Below are positions 28,225 to 36,727 of a stretch of DNA of 64,000 nucleotides, piece by piece. Under the pieces are notes generated by a model. It worked only from the letters and a program-made list of their open reading frames with translations, had not been told where the DNA came from and ran no database searches. The translations under genes were made by a program, and so were the position numbers. Position 1 is the first letter of the stretch. The number at the start of each line of letters is the position of its first letter. The stretch comes from Nitrobacter vulgaris (GTDB taxonomy: Bacteria; Pseudomonadota; Alphaproteobacteria; Rhizobiales; Xanthobacteraceae), in the NCBI RefSeq assembly GCF_031453995.1, contig NZ_JAVDPZ010000024.1, positions 1 through 64,000 on the forward strand, given 5' to 3'.

Positions 28225-28404
28225 TGACTCCTACGAAAGATAGCTGCCCTATCTGCCGCGGCATTGGATGGTGCGCGCTATCCCGACAGGCCGTGCGACT
28301 GTGAAACGCGCTGCGTGCGCGGCTACGCAGCGCCCTGCGGATGCAACGACAGCGATCCTCATACAAACCACGTGACCATTATCGAAGATGAGACGGTTCA
28401 CTAA
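28225..28404 (+). pseudogene. Decayed copy of the Cys-rich mini-protein at 33349-33552
   Basis: The plus strand reads KDSCPICRGIGWC, then after a frameshift RPCDCETRCVRGYAAPCGCN. The intact relative reads KDSCPICRGIGWVCERHPDR followed by PYDDEAGCACGYGAPCRCN. The CxxCxGxGxxC zinc-finger-like spacing is kept in the first part, but the frame is broken. Confidence 0.55.
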
Positions 28405-28984
28405 GCGCATTGCATTGCAATTCGAAGATCGCGCACTTACACCCGATTGCGCTCAATGGCGAAAGGCTGGCAGTATGAGCAGAATTGAGAGCATATGCGC
28501 CGATCTCGGAATAACGATCGCCTAATGCTACGAGCCGTCCGGCCGTTGCGGAGCAAGGCCGGTCAGATGCACGCCGGATGCTCCTCGTTTACGATGAGGG
28601 ACATGTCATCATCACGCTACGCACCATCGTGAAATCATGAGGCAATGAACGCGCGCTGACGGCGGCTGAATTGTGGTCTTGTTCTGACGCATTCCAGCTG
28701 GCCCGATCACGGACTGGCCTGGATCGAAGCGTTCGACAATATAGATTTGATTGACCTCGACCAAGTCCAACCGCAAAGCCGTTCCGAAACGACAAGCAAC
28801 GGGGGCGATACTGTACGAACGTCGGGTGCCGATCTTTGATTCGCCGCCGAAGCCACGCAAGGTCAAGCACAATGGACGACGCCGCAGGGAGTTATCTATA
28901 GGCGGCCATTAGTGGATCGTGAGAGCGAACTAGTCCCTCGGGCTTCGATTTTCTGGTCTGAGAGACAGCCCTTCGCCGTTCTTG
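28405..28984. other. About 580 bp without a supported gene
   Basis: Short frames on both strands show no family resemblance. Its position between two gene relics suggests more decayed DNA. Confidence 0.35.
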
Positions 28985-29181
28985 ATGCTGGCCTACTCGC
29001 TGCGGCACAAGCAGTCGAGCATTACGAAATTTCGCGATACGGTACGCTGAAGAGCTAGGCAACCAAGCTGGGGATGGAAGACGCGGCCAAGCCGCTCGAT
29101 CAGACGCTCACGGAAGAGAAGAAGACCGATGAAGCCCTGACCGAGATCGCCGACACGGCGGTGAATGCTGAAGCTGGGTGA
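28985..29181 (+). pseudogene. YciE/YciF (DUF892) C-terminal remnant
   Basis: The plus strand reads AAAQAVEHYEISRYGTLKS, a stop, then ATKLGMEDAAKPLDQTLTEE and EALTEIADTAVNAEAG before the natural end. This is the last third of a DUF892 ferritin-like protein with a nonsense codon at the conserved Trp position. It is related to the C-terminal domain of the catalase fusion but closer to free-standing YciF proteins. Confidence 0.65.
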
Positions 29182-29246
29182 CGCCAGGCGCCGGTGCAGA
29201 CGGCAAGATTCCATTCGGCCTCATCAGCTGTACCGGTAGCTTAACT

Positions 29247-29619
29247 ATGAGCATACTTGGAAGAATCATGAACGCTATCTTCGGCAACCACGCCGAAGCA
29301 GCAACACCGGCATCGACGCCTGAGGCAGACGGCGGTGCCACCTCCTCATCGAGCGCTGCGGCGGTTAGCAATGTCGACGTCGCGGCCATTCTCGACAAGG
29401 CCGTCGCCCGCAAGAAGGAAAAGCTGACATGGCGGACCTCGATCGTTGACTTGATGAAGGCGCTCGATGTCGACTCCAGCCAGACTGCTCGCAAAGAGCT
29501 GGCCGAGGAGCTGAAATACTCGGGCGACACAAGCGACTCCGCGGCGATGAATGTCTGGCTGCATGGCTCAACTCGCAGCCAATGGTGGCAAGCTGCCGCC
29601 CGATCTCAAGCACGGATGA
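29247..29619 (+). pseudogene. DUF3597 protein with a small internal deletion
   Basis: From ATG 29247: MSILGRIMNAIFGNHAEAA, a Ser/Ala linker, VDVAAILDKAVARKKEKLTW and RTSIVDLMKALDVDSSQTAR, typical DUF3597 (PF12200). After MNVWLH a few codons are missing and the frame shifts; the correct end MAQLAANGGKLPPDLKHG lies in another frame, stopping at 29619. As it stands the frame runs on to 29744 with a wrong tail. DUF3597 adopts a small helical fold of unknown role. Confidence 0.7.
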
Positions 29620-29879
29620 AACGACACGGTGCCTGGCGAACCAGAGTGGCGTCTGCCCACCGGTCACGGGCCGGCGGGCAACGTTCTTCTCAACCCGATG
29701 ACCTGATAGCTCGCTTTGTCAGCAACGGGGATGTCTTTTACTAAGCCTTCTTTCACAGCATTTTGCCAGACCTCCAATTCCGTCGGGAAAGGCTGTACAA
29801 ATTTGCTTGTGACCGTCAAACACTGATGAGATCGATCTCCTGATCGCGAGCAATGATGGTTCCGACCCTCGGCCTGAAG

Positions 29880-30149
29880 CTACCGGGTGTATCGATCGTA
29901 ATATTTTTGGAGGGTGTTGCGCGGTGGCTGAGACCCTCTGGTCAAGATCACGCCCAGCGCGAAGCCTACAATCCCCGCGAGGAGAAGGGCGCTTCCGGGG
30001 GCTTTGGCGACAAGCTCGGAGCCCTCGTCATAAGCGGCTGAGCTCGCAGTGGCCACGTTGTCAGCCACACTGCGTGCGGCGTCCTTAACCTGACCTGCCG
30101 CGTTTTGAATTGCGCCCTCAGCTTCTGTGCTGGCGTTACGATCCATCAT
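29880..30149 (-). CDS. Small tail-anchored protein, DUF883/ElaB-like
   Basis: 89 residues. An amphipathic N-terminal half (EGAIQNAAGQVKDAARSVAD) is followed by one C-terminal TM (GSALLLAGIVGFALGVILTR) and a short basic tail. The layout matches ElaB/YqjD-type inner-membrane proteins, expressed in stationary phase in enterics. ATG at 30149 has AGGAG 8 nt upstream. Confidence 0.7.
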   Translation of the reverse strand: MMDRNASTEAEGAIQNAAGQVKDAARSVADNVATASSAAYDEGSELVAKAPGSALLLAGIVGFALGVILTRGSQPPRNTLQKYYDRYTR

Positions 30150-30215
30150 GATAATCGCTCCTATTGGGGGAGCAATAAGCCGTCCGCAGCACAATCGTTC
30201 CGATGGCTGCGGTAA

Positions 30216-30449
30216 TCAATCCGCCGACGGCGGCGCCACGATCGCGTAACCATCTTCGATAGCCTTCATGAAGAGTTCCTTGAGGCCAGGGTCCCGCATC
30301 ACCTCATCAGCGGCATTGAACGAGGGCACAGCCTTCCATTCGAGGTTCTCGTCAGGTGGCGGCAATTTATCCTGGATGAAGGCGTATGCTGTGCGTCCGG
30401 GCTCAACGCCGTCCGCACCTTGCTCAATGAATTTCTGAAGGCGAGCCAT
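30216..30449 (-). CDS. Hypothetical protein, 77 aa
   Basis: Starts MARLQKFIEQGADGVEPGRT and contains KLPPPDENLEWKAVPSFNAA and KELFMKAIEDGYAIV. Soluble and acidic. Family not recognised. A longer frame reaching 30773 overlaps the permease gene and is unlikely to be used. The pattern of conservation-like residues suggests a real small gene. Confidence 0.45.
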   Translation of the reverse strand: MARLQKFIEQGADGVEPGRTAYAFIQDKLPPPDENLEWKAVPSFNAADEVMRDPGLKELFMKAIEDGYAIVAPPSAD

Positions 30450-30528
30450 TTCGTAACCTGTTTCGATAGAGGGTCGGAAGACCAGGAACCTAAGTTCCGG
30501 TGGTGCGTCATTCTGTCCGCCGCAATGA

Positions 30529-31032
30529 TGGAACGATCGGTGTCCCATCACTATCACGGCGCGCGTAGAGAAGGCAGACGATCGGGTCGAAGAGAAGAAA
30601 CGCAGCAAAAGCTCACAGCTGTTTGGCGAGATCGCAAACGTCACGTCGCGGACCACGGGCCGCGCTCCGACCTTCGTCGCCGCCGTTGCCGTGGTTCTCA
30701 TTTGGGCGGTCACCGGCCCGCTGTTCGGCTTCTCCGACACCTGGCAACTCGTGATCAATACCGGCACCACCATCGTGACCTTTCTGATGGTGTTTCTGAT
30801 CCAAAACTCTCAGAACCGGGCCGGCGCTGCCATTCAGGCCAAATTGGACGAGTTGATCCGCGTAAGTACAGCTCGCAATTCGTTCGTCGGGATAGAGCAT
30901 CTGACCGATGAGGAGCTCGACGATATCCGAGCGCGGTGCGAGCATCTCGCTAACGCTCAAAAGATTAGCGAAAGGGCCGTTCAACTGACCAGCCAAAAGG
31001 CCGGGCAGGCTGCCGACCGGGTTACCGATTGA
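30529..31032 (+). CDS. Low-affinity iron permease family protein, start unclear
   Basis: The frame carries the Iron_permease family (PF04120) signature: LFGEIANVTSRTTGRAPTFV, VLIWAVTGPLFGFSDTWQLV and IVTFLMVFLIQNSQNR, with two TM helices and a cytoplasmic helical tail. The homologous part begins near 30598, but no ATG, GTG or TTG precedes it in frame before the stop at 30526. The first usable start (GTG 30691) would cut the first TM. Either a frameshift has removed the start or a rare codon is used. Confidence 0.65.
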   Translation, partial: WNDRCPITITARVEKADDRVEEKKRSKSSQLFGEIANVTSRTTGRAPTFVAAVAVVLIWAVTGPLFGFSDTWQLVINTGTTIVTFLMVFLIQNSQNRAGAAIQAKLDELIRVSTARNSFVGIEHLTDEELDDIRARCEHLANAQKISERAVQLTSQKAGQAADRVTD

Positions 31033-31090
31033 ACCGATGGCGACCCTCCATACGTAGACTGTTGAGCACCTGCTTTTTGAACTCTAGTTG

Positions 31091-31891
31091 CTAAATTCTT
31101 ATGTCCGGCCCGCAGTTGGTGGTCGAACGGCGTGTTTGGTCGGATTTGTCGTGCAGTTGGCCACGCCTTGGAGCCGGCGTTCGAGGTCGGAAGCCTAAGG
31201 CTCGTGCGTGACCAAGATACATAATGCTGTTGAATGGATGGGGCCCGAACCTAAAGTCGAGGTGCCAATCAATTCTACGCGGGCCGAAGCCACGCGTGGG
31301 TCCGACTTGAAAACCTACCTGCAGTAAGACTTCACTCAGCTCGGTTGGCTTGATGAAGAAGTCACTGTCGTGCGTGCCCTGCGGCAGCAATCCAAAAACG
31401 CGCTCGCCCAGAGTGATGATCACGAATTTGGCGAGCCAAGTGCGATTGATGGTATCGAATACGAACAGCCCTCCATGTCGCAGCACGCGCCGGACCTCGG
31501 CAATCACCCTGGGGAGATCCGCAACATGCTCCAGAACGTCCACACAGACGACCACGTCACAGGACGCATCGGGCAATGGAATGCTCTCGCCGACGCCCAC
31601 AACGTAGTCGATCTCGAGCCCGGACAGACGGGCATGGTTCATGCCGGCGGCAATTGCACCATGCGATGGGTCGACGCCGACAACTTTGGCTCCTCGCCGT
31701 GATAATTCTTCCGCGAGGAAGCCGCCGCCACAGCCCAGGTCCAACACGCGTTTGTTGACCCAATCGCCGACCAGCGGGTCAATCATCATCATGCGCGCAG
31801 GCGCCATTTTGTGCAGCGTGCGCAGCCATCGCGTCTCACCGCTCCACCATGTGTCAGCGTACCTCTCGTAGATGGAGAGATCGTTCTTCAT
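31091..31891 (-). CDS. UbiG-like class I SAM-dependent methyltransferase
   Basis: 266 residues. SAM motif I VLDLGCGGG at 49-57, acidic motif II VVGVDPSHGA, motif III VCVDVLEHVADL and GGLFVFDTINRTWLAKF. The last motif and N-terminal WWSGETRWLRTLHKMAPARM are those of UbiG, the ubiquinone O-methyltransferase. It may be a UbiG paralogue rather than the housekeeping enzyme, since it is coupled to an MddA/NnrU-like gene: its ATG at 31891 overlaps that gene's stop (ATGA). The C-terminal 30 residues are polar and unusual. Confidence 0.75.
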   Translation of the reverse strand: MKNDLSIYERYADTWWSGETRWLRTLHKMAPARMMMIDPLVGDWVNKRVLDLGCGGGFLAEELSRRGAKVVGVDPSHGAIAAGMNHARLSGLEIDYVVGVGESIPLPDASCDVVVCVDVLEHVADLPRVIAEVRRVLRHGGLFVFDTINRTWLAKFVIITLGERVFGLLPQGTHDSDFFIKPTELSEVLLQVGFQVGPTRGFGPRRIDWHLDFRFGPHPFNSIMYLGHARALGFRPRTPAPRRGQLHDKSDQTRRSTTNCGPDIRI

Positions 31892-32723
31892 ACGTCGCCG
31901 GGCTTGGCAGGGGGCGTCCGTGTTCGATGCAAGGGAAACCAATAGGGCACCCGCCTCTGATAGGCCCTAAACTGTTCGCCAAAGCGACGGGAGAAACGAC
32001 GCTCCTTCAACAGTGGCCCGGTCACGCAATAAAGTGTCAGGACGACCGCCACTTCAAGCTGTCTGGGGTCCATGTTGGGACCGTCCAGAGTGTCATCGCA
32101 AAGGCGACGTAGATCGGTTGCCGGCAGAAACGGAAAAGACCACGCTGGGGCATGGGCGCGTAACATGGCGGAACCTTCCGATAGACGGCCCACCAGCCCA
32201 GAAGGCCTATTTGCTGAGCGAAGCCCGCGTCACGAATTGCATTGAGAAGAAAGAGCCAACTCACGAGATAAAGAGTGCAGAGAGGAGTCAGTGCAAAGCC
32301 CTGAGCTTGCCACCAAATGATTCCGCTAGGAGACCAGCCCAGAAAGAGCAAAGCTACCTGCATGGAAGCAATGGTGGCGTAAGTGGTCGTTGCAAGGTCT
32401 TGGCCAATCGGCCTGGGTGCTGCGCGCGCCAGCAGCTTAGCGCCCCGTCGTCCCAGCAGAGCAGAGTGCGCAAGTGGAAACTGAAGAAGCAGGGCAAGGT
32501 TTGCGGCGACGCTCCAAGGCGTGTCTAGACGGCCCAGTGACCGGCTCATGCCGAAGAACATCATGACAATCATGGCGCCAACGCCAACGATGAACGACGC
32601 GTGGCATACGACGCCATAGGCTATCGCAATACCAAGGGGGGCCCGGACCGGACCTAAGTTTGTCGCGTCAGTACGGATCAATCGCATCGGAACCATTGAT
32701 GTTTGAGAGAAACACTGCGGCAA
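31888..32723 (-). pseudogene. MddA/NnrU-like membrane methyltransferase, one frameshift
   Basis: Membrane protein of the NnrU/isoprenylcysteine-methyltransferase group, closest to methanethiol S-methyltransferase (MddA) by eye: TM segments GVVCHASFIVGVGAMIVMMF, NLALLLQFPLAHSALL and LCTLYLVSWLFLLNAI, then PMPQRGLFRFCRQPIYVAFA and LWTVPTWTPD. There the frame is lost. The end VVLTLYCVTGPLLKERRFSR and RFGEQFRAYQRRVPYW lies in another frame to 31888. One missing C near 32063 (CCAGACAGC for CCAGACCAGC) explains it. MddA makes dimethylsulfide from methanethiol. Confidence 0.7.
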
Positions 32724-32998
32724 TCATGACGAGTCTGATACCCGAATATGTTACTGCCGTGGATGTGCTAGGCGCCAAGGGACCGCACACCATCGGCGGC
32801 AAGGAAGCGCGCGTGCGGAACGGGGCTAGTGCCGGTTGCCAAATCGACCCGAACTTGTTGCCCTTGCCGCCATGCGGTATCTATACGGGGGTCTCGACCG
32901 ACAACGGCCTCGACGTTGCAGGCCTTCATAGCGGCGCCAGGCCTTGCTCAGGCATGTGAAGGGCAGGGACCGCCAGTACCGGAACTTCCTGATGAGCC

Positions 32999-33311
32999 CT
33001 AATTAATGGCTTCCAGGATAGAGGCCATTTCAAGCAACTGACGCTTATCGTCGATGAACCCGTAGGACTTCTTCCGGAGGTCCGAGCGTCGGCTTCCAAA
33101 GCTAAGATGCATCTCGTCATGGTAGTTCCAGCATAGGACGACCAAGTCCTCGTCCCGCTCGCGGCCGAGCTTCTCATAAGACGACCAGCACGCAACAGCA
33201 TTACCTGTACGCGGGCTCTAGTGTGTATTTGATCGCCGAGAAGGCGCGGAAAAGCTCGAGGATTTCAAGCGTCTTCGCGCCAGTACGATTGTGTACCTTC
33301 TCGCTCAGCAT
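32999..33311 (-). pseudogene. Uncharacterised gene with one frameshift
   Basis: From ATG 33311: MLSEKVHNRTGAKTLEILEL and FRAFSAIKYTLEPAYR then stop. The next frame continues without a gap: GNAVACWSSYEKLGRERDED, LVVLCWNYHDEMHLSFGSRR and KSYGFIDDKRQLLEMASILE to a stop at 32999. Both halves have convincing coding character, so this is one 100-residue protein split by a missing base near 33205. Family unknown. Confidence 0.5.
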
Positions 33312-33348
33312 ATACCCCTTAAATGTAGCATGGCTGAAACGCGGCAAG

Positions 33349-33552
33349 TCAACAGGTGCCCGTGCTCGCTGAACAAAGCAGTGATGCTTCCAGAAGAGCG
33401 CTCAGCCGGCTCGTATCCGGCGGCACGCAGTCGTTGCATCGGCAGGGCGCCCCGTATCCGCACGCGCAGCCTGCTTCATCGTCGTACGGCCTGTCGGGAT
33501 GCCGCTCGCAAACCCATCCGATGCCTCGGCAGATAGGACAGCTATCTTTCAT
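33349..33552 (-). CDS. Cys-rich zinc-finger-like mini-protein
   Basis: 67 residues. The first half carries DSCPICRGIGWVC (CxxCxGxGxxC, as in DnaJ zinc fingers) and AGCACGYGAPCRCN, giving eight cysteines that could bind two zinc ions. The C-terminal part is plain. The start lies inside the end of the preceding small gene (11-bp overlap), so translation is coupled. I know this kind of protein only from Bradyrhizobium relatives, without function. A broken copy lies at 28225. Confidence 0.65.
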   Translation of the reverse strand: MKDSCPICRGIGWVCERHPDRPYDDEAGCACGYGAPCRCNDCVPPDTSRLSALLEASLLCSASTGTC

Positions 33553-33766
33553 GGACGCGCCCGCTTCTTGGACGGCCTGGCGGCAATCCGGCGCTTGCCC
33601 ATACGTTTATGTTCGCGGCTGTCTCGGCTTGCTTGAGTTTCTTGAGGAGTTCATATTTATCCATGCTTTCCGGCATGCTGTCCGCCTTCGCGCGCTCGCC
33701 GCTGGTGAACTCCGAGAGGCGCTTTTCAAAGGAGGTTGTCTGCTTGAAACGCCGCCGCTTGTGCAT
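33542..33766 (-). CDS. Small basic/acidic protein, paralogue of 38318-38521
   Basis: 74 residues: MHKRRRFKQTTSFEKRLSEF ... SMPESMDKYELLKKLKQAET and WASAGLPPGRP. The layout (basic start, helix, LLKKLKQAETAANIN, WxxxxGLPP) matches MQTRSRFLPNPKSLNQRLND ... LIREARQAEMASDMDKWLSS at 38318. AAGGAG is 8 nt before the ATG. It is preceded by the shared leader motif and followed by the Cys-rich gene in the same operon. Function unknown. Confidence 0.65.
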   Translation of the reverse strand: MHKRRRFKQTTSFEKRLSEFTSGERAKADSMPESMDKYELLKKLKQAETAANINVWASAGLPPGRPRSGRVHER

Positions 33767-33791
33767 GGCGCGCTCCTTTCCGTGAGAGGAA

Positions 33792-33836
33792 GGCGGGAGC
33801 GCAGTCAGCGTTCTCATCACCGATGTAAGCCACGAT
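33792..33836 (-). promoter_or_regulatory. Shared leader motif, copy B
   Basis: Sense strand carries CATCGGTGATGAGAACGC followed by TGACTGCGCTCCCGCC, ending 25 nt before the ATG of the gene at 33766. It matches copies at 34202, 37892 and 38257. Confidence 0.55.
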
Positions 33837-33951
33837 TTGCTCGGTGGTATGTGCCAACAGCGGCCGGCACTATTGGTTCCTAGTGGATCAGCAAAGGTTG
33901 CAAGGGGGACTGTCGGTGCGGGATCGCGAATTGAGAACCCACCGACGCGGT

Positions 33952-34182
33952 TTACTCGCTTGAAGGTCGCTTTAAAGAAGAGGGAGAAAGCGAGCTGACG
34001 ATCTGAGGCCGATCCGAGCCGAAGGCCACAATCCTCCGGTTGCCTTCCCAAAGTTCCAGCTCTGAGCCGTCAGTAAACTCTCTGGCCGCCTTCATCGCGT
34101 CGATATCGTTAGCCGCGAGGATAGGTTCGGCCTTCCGAAAGTGGCCGTCCAGTCCCAGGAAATAAAGTCGATAATCCGGCAT
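33952..34182 (-). CDS. Small conserved protein MPDYRLYFLG..., 76 aa
   Basis: Starts MPDYRLYFLGLDGHFRKAEP and contains DIDAMKAAREFTDGSELELW and NRRIVAFG. This is a well-known but unnamed rhizobial type (PDYRLY, then ELW near residue 50). A ribosome site GGGAGCGG precedes the ATG. Copy A of the leader motif lies 19 nt upstream. Confidence 0.7.
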   Translation of the reverse strand: MPDYRLYFLGLDGHFRKAEPILAANDIDAMKAAREFTDGSELELWEGNRRIVAFGSDRPQIVSSLSPSSLKRPSSE

Positions 34183-34201
34183 GTACCGCTCCCTTGAATC
34201 A

Positions 34202-34240
34202 GGCGGGAGCGCAACACTCTCAGTCACCGATAAATGCCAG
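34202..34240 (-). promoter_or_regulatory. Shared leader motif, copy A
   Basis: Sense strand: GGCATTTATCGGTGACTGAG, then AGTGTTGCGCTCCCGCC, ending 19 nt before the start codon at 34182. Confidence 0.55.
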
Positions 34241-34402
34241 GGGCAGGGCGGTGATAAAATCATTGTGCGCCTATCGACACGGCATAAGCGACTCAATTCG
34301 TGCTGCGGTGCCGGGATAGTGAGAGCAGGTGCGGCTTCGGTTCAGAATTTGCGCCCCGTCTTCGAGAGGACGGGGCGCAGAAGAACATTCATGAACCGGG
34401 TA

Positions 34403-34861
34403 TCAATAGCGTTCGCGGTGATCGGCGACGCCGACGCGGTGGCGGAACACCATTTCGCCGCCCTTCCAGCCGGCAAACATCAGCACGAGGACGACTATCC
34501 CCGAGAGGACCATGCCGGTCGGCACTACGGCGGAGCTGCCGTGCTCGAATCTCGAGTACCAGTTATAAAGCGCGATCAGCAGCGCAATGCCGTTGCTCAC
34601 CGCGTGCACCCGCGTGTCCGACAGGTCGCGGACCCGGTTGTCGCCGAACACCTCGACAAGGCCCGTCGCGGCGGCGACCGCGGCCGTGATGAGGCCGACG
34701 CTGAGGAGCCAGAACGAGGCCGTTGCCCAGAACTGGTTCGACGTTGCGTAGAAGGCGATATCGGAAGCGAAGGCCAGAACGAAGCATGCGATGGGGAACG
34801 CGATGACCATCGGGTGGATGGGGTGCCCGGCTATTTGCGCCGTAGAACGTGGATTTCTCAT
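34403..34861 (-). CDS. DUF2231 domain membrane protein
   Basis: 152 residues, four TM helices. The N-terminal GHPIHPMVIAFPIACFVLAF is the DUF2231 (PF09990) hallmark; ITAAVAAATGLVEVFGD and GMVLSGIVVLVLMFAGWKGG follow. The conserved histidines of the first motif suggest a heme- or metal-binding redox membrane protein in some relatives, unproved here. GGAGC ribosome site just upstream. Confidence 0.85.
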   Translation of the reverse strand: MRNPRSTAQIAGHPIHPMVIAFPIACFVLAFASDIAFYATSNQFWATASFWLLSVGLITAAVAAATGLVEVFGDNRVRDLSDTRVHAVSNGIALLIALYNWYSRFEHGSSAVVPTGMVLSGIVVLVLMFAGWKGGEMVFRHRVGVADHRERY

Positions 34862-34924
34862 TAGGAAAGCTCCTTTTCTAATGCAGCCAACAGTCCGCGC
34901 GTGCGCCCGTTCCTCATGAAACGC

Positions 34925-34948
34925 AGAAACCCCCGCACTTGGGGGTTT
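34925..34948. terminator. Rho-independent terminator-like hairpin
   Basis: AAACCCCC and GGGGGTTT flank a 6-base loop and are followed by CTTTC on the plus strand and CTGCG on the minus. It lies between the decayed membrane gene and the DUF2231 gene. Confidence 0.6.
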
Positions 34949-34987
34949 CTTTCGTTAAAGAGCCATTTAGAGGCCAATGTGGGCTTC

Positions 34988-35240
34988 TAGGACATGCATT
35001 CGAACTGCTGGATAACGAACGCGTAGAAGGCGCCGGCGATGAGGAGCACGTTGGCGACCGTCTCCCAATAGCCGACGGCGACCAGCGCGCAGTACAGGCC
35101 GGCCGCAGCGAGGCTGATGGCGAGCAGGACCAGAAGCGTCTCAAGCTGGTTTGTCGTCTTCCGATCGCCCGCGTGCGGGACAGGTTGGTGGTGAATGAGG
35201 TGATTGACGCCGCGAGCGCGGTGATCGAGTAGAACGCCAC
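34988..35240 (-). pseudogene. Two-TM membrane protein without a start codon
   Basis: A minus-strand frame reads KTTNQLETLLVLLAISLAAA, GLYCALVAVGYWETVANVLL and IAGAFYAFVIQQFECMS to a stop near 34988. The first in-frame stop upstream leaves only non-start codons. A different frame carries an ATG at 35249 (MVGVAFYSITALAASITSF), so a frameshift may have split one gene. Confidence 0.4.
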
Positions 35241-35435
35241 GCCGACCATGCTATCAAGTCATGCCGAATTGCACGGCGCACGGGATCGAAGTCGTGTACC
35301 CGTTGCCCGCACTCAAAGTTGGACGGATGGCGAACCCTCCGGCTCATCCTGATGTTATCACGCGTCCGTGCGCGGCCGCATAGGAACGGTCGCGGCCCGG
35401 CGGCTGTTGTTATCAAACATGCAGGGATCGCAGCC

Positions 35436-35639
35436 ATGGCATTCCCGGATAACAACGACCCTTTCAGGAAGATGAGCAATACACGGCGCTTCAGCCGCAC
35501 CACCGTCTGGGCTATCGCGGGCGCAGTCGTCCTAGTGCTGTTCGGTATCCTTTTCATCGTGCCCGGGCGCAACACGCGCGATAAGTCCGCCGAGAGTCCG
35601 CCGGCTCCTATCGCACCGCACTCTCAGCCGCAGAGATGA
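35436..35639 (+). CDS. Small single-TM protein, 67 aa
   Basis: MAFPDNNDPFRKMSNTRRFS, then TM TTVWAIAGAVVLVLFGILFI, then a Pro/Ser-rich tail. Likely inner membrane with the C terminus outside. Family unknown. Confidence 0.5.
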   Translation: MAFPDNNDPFRKMSNTRRFSRTTVWAIAGAVVLVLFGILFIVPGRNTRDKSAESPPAPIAPHSQPQR

Positions 35640-35874
35640 GCTCGGGCGACGCGCCGTGAATGGCCTTTTGAACTTTGCCTTCTGCCCGTGCATTCGCCCG
35701 GCAGGCAAACGAAGGAGAGTCGACAAGGTAGGCCGCTTCCCACAATTGGCGCGAGGTAGACCCCTCTATCTTCGGCACCCTCCTCGAACAGGCCCTAGAC
35801 CCAATCGAATGGCGGCGTCTTGGTGCCCACTACACGCCGCGTCCTTCCAAACATACCAAAGGTGTAGGGCGATT

Positions 35875-36354
35875 ATGGGCAGATATGACGAGAATTGCTG
35901 GATGGAAGCCTTAGCCGAACAGTTGATTGCGACATACCTGACGCGCGGTGGAAAGGTGTTCATCGCTCCTCAGTATTCCGTTCCTGGGGACGAGGAACAT
36001 TCGGAGTGGTCTTGTCCTGATTTCGTCGCCCTCAGTTTCGAGAAGCCTGGAGTGCCGGAAGTCATAATCGTTGAGGTAACGACGGCCGCTGACCCAGCAA
36101 ACCTAATCCGCAAATTGAAACAACGAGAGAATCAGTGGCATGATCGAATTCGGGCGAAACTTATAGCCGATGGCATTATTAGCGACCGATGGAGCTTTCG
36201 CTTTCTGAGCTTTGTCCGCAGACATAACCTTGAAGAATGCCAGAGGAGCTTTAGCCCCGCCGATAATGTGTTCTTCGCGGCCCTCGAAGATGCAACCTTT
36301 TCATGGGAGTATTGGGACAAACGCCTGACTCAATTGCCTTGGGCACATCCCTGA
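35875..36354 (+). CDS. Possible PD-(D/E)XK-fold protein, 159 aa
   Basis: Starts MGRYDENCWMEALAEQLIAT. Contains WSCPDFVALSF followed 11 residues later by EVIIVEVTTA. Spacing and strands fit the PD-(D/E)XK nuclease core, but the usual ExK lysine is Thr. KLKQRENQWHDRIRAKL follows as a helix. It could be a degenerate nuclease or a mobile-element protein. No neighbour clarifies its role. The fold call is inference from motif order only. Confidence 0.5.
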   Translation: MGRYDENCWMEALAEQLIATYLTRGGKVFIAPQYSVPGDEEHSEWSCPDFVALSFEKPGVPEVIIVEVTTAADPANLIRKLKQRENQWHDRIRAKLIADGIISDRWSFRFLSFVRRHNLEECQRSFSPADNVFFAALEDATFSWEYWDKRLTQLPWAHP

Positions 36355-36496
36355 CACCAAACCGATCAGCGGAAACCAGAAATTGTAAAAGCTGTGGAAC
36401 GGCTGGGAGAAGGGAAGTAACCGCTTCGACTGCCTAGGCGAAATCTTCCTTGGGAGTTTTCAAGGATCATGCCTGATAGCCGTGGGGGGATGAGAT

Positions 36497-36727
36497 CCCT
36501 ATATCACCGAAGTGTGTACGGGCCGCATTCGTCATGTCTACGTTCTGAAGCGCGCAGGTCGTCAGGGTGTCGCAACCACCCTCATGCGTTATCTGCTGAA
36601 CTATGCGCGCCGTTCTTTTCGCTCCGTTCGGTTTTTCACAGATACGAAAGGCGGCGCGATGTCCTATGAAGCTTTGGGCTTCAATCCGTCCTTATCAGCT
36701 ACCGCTCCACATGAGATCGCGGTGTAA
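36497..36727 (+). pseudogene. GNAT acetyltransferase C-terminal fragment
   Basis: The frame reads RIRHVYVLKRAGRQGVATTL, MRYLLNYARRSFRSVRFFTD and AMSYEALGFNP. RQGVATTLM is motif A (acetyl-CoA pyrophosphate loop) and YEALGF is motif B. The first two strands are missing and no good start precedes the fragment. Confidence 0.55.

Noticed and set aside
34914..35249. 111-codon frame starting MVGVAFYSITAL
   Set aside because: Only its first part may be coding; the rest is a shadow of the frame encoding the two-TM segment.
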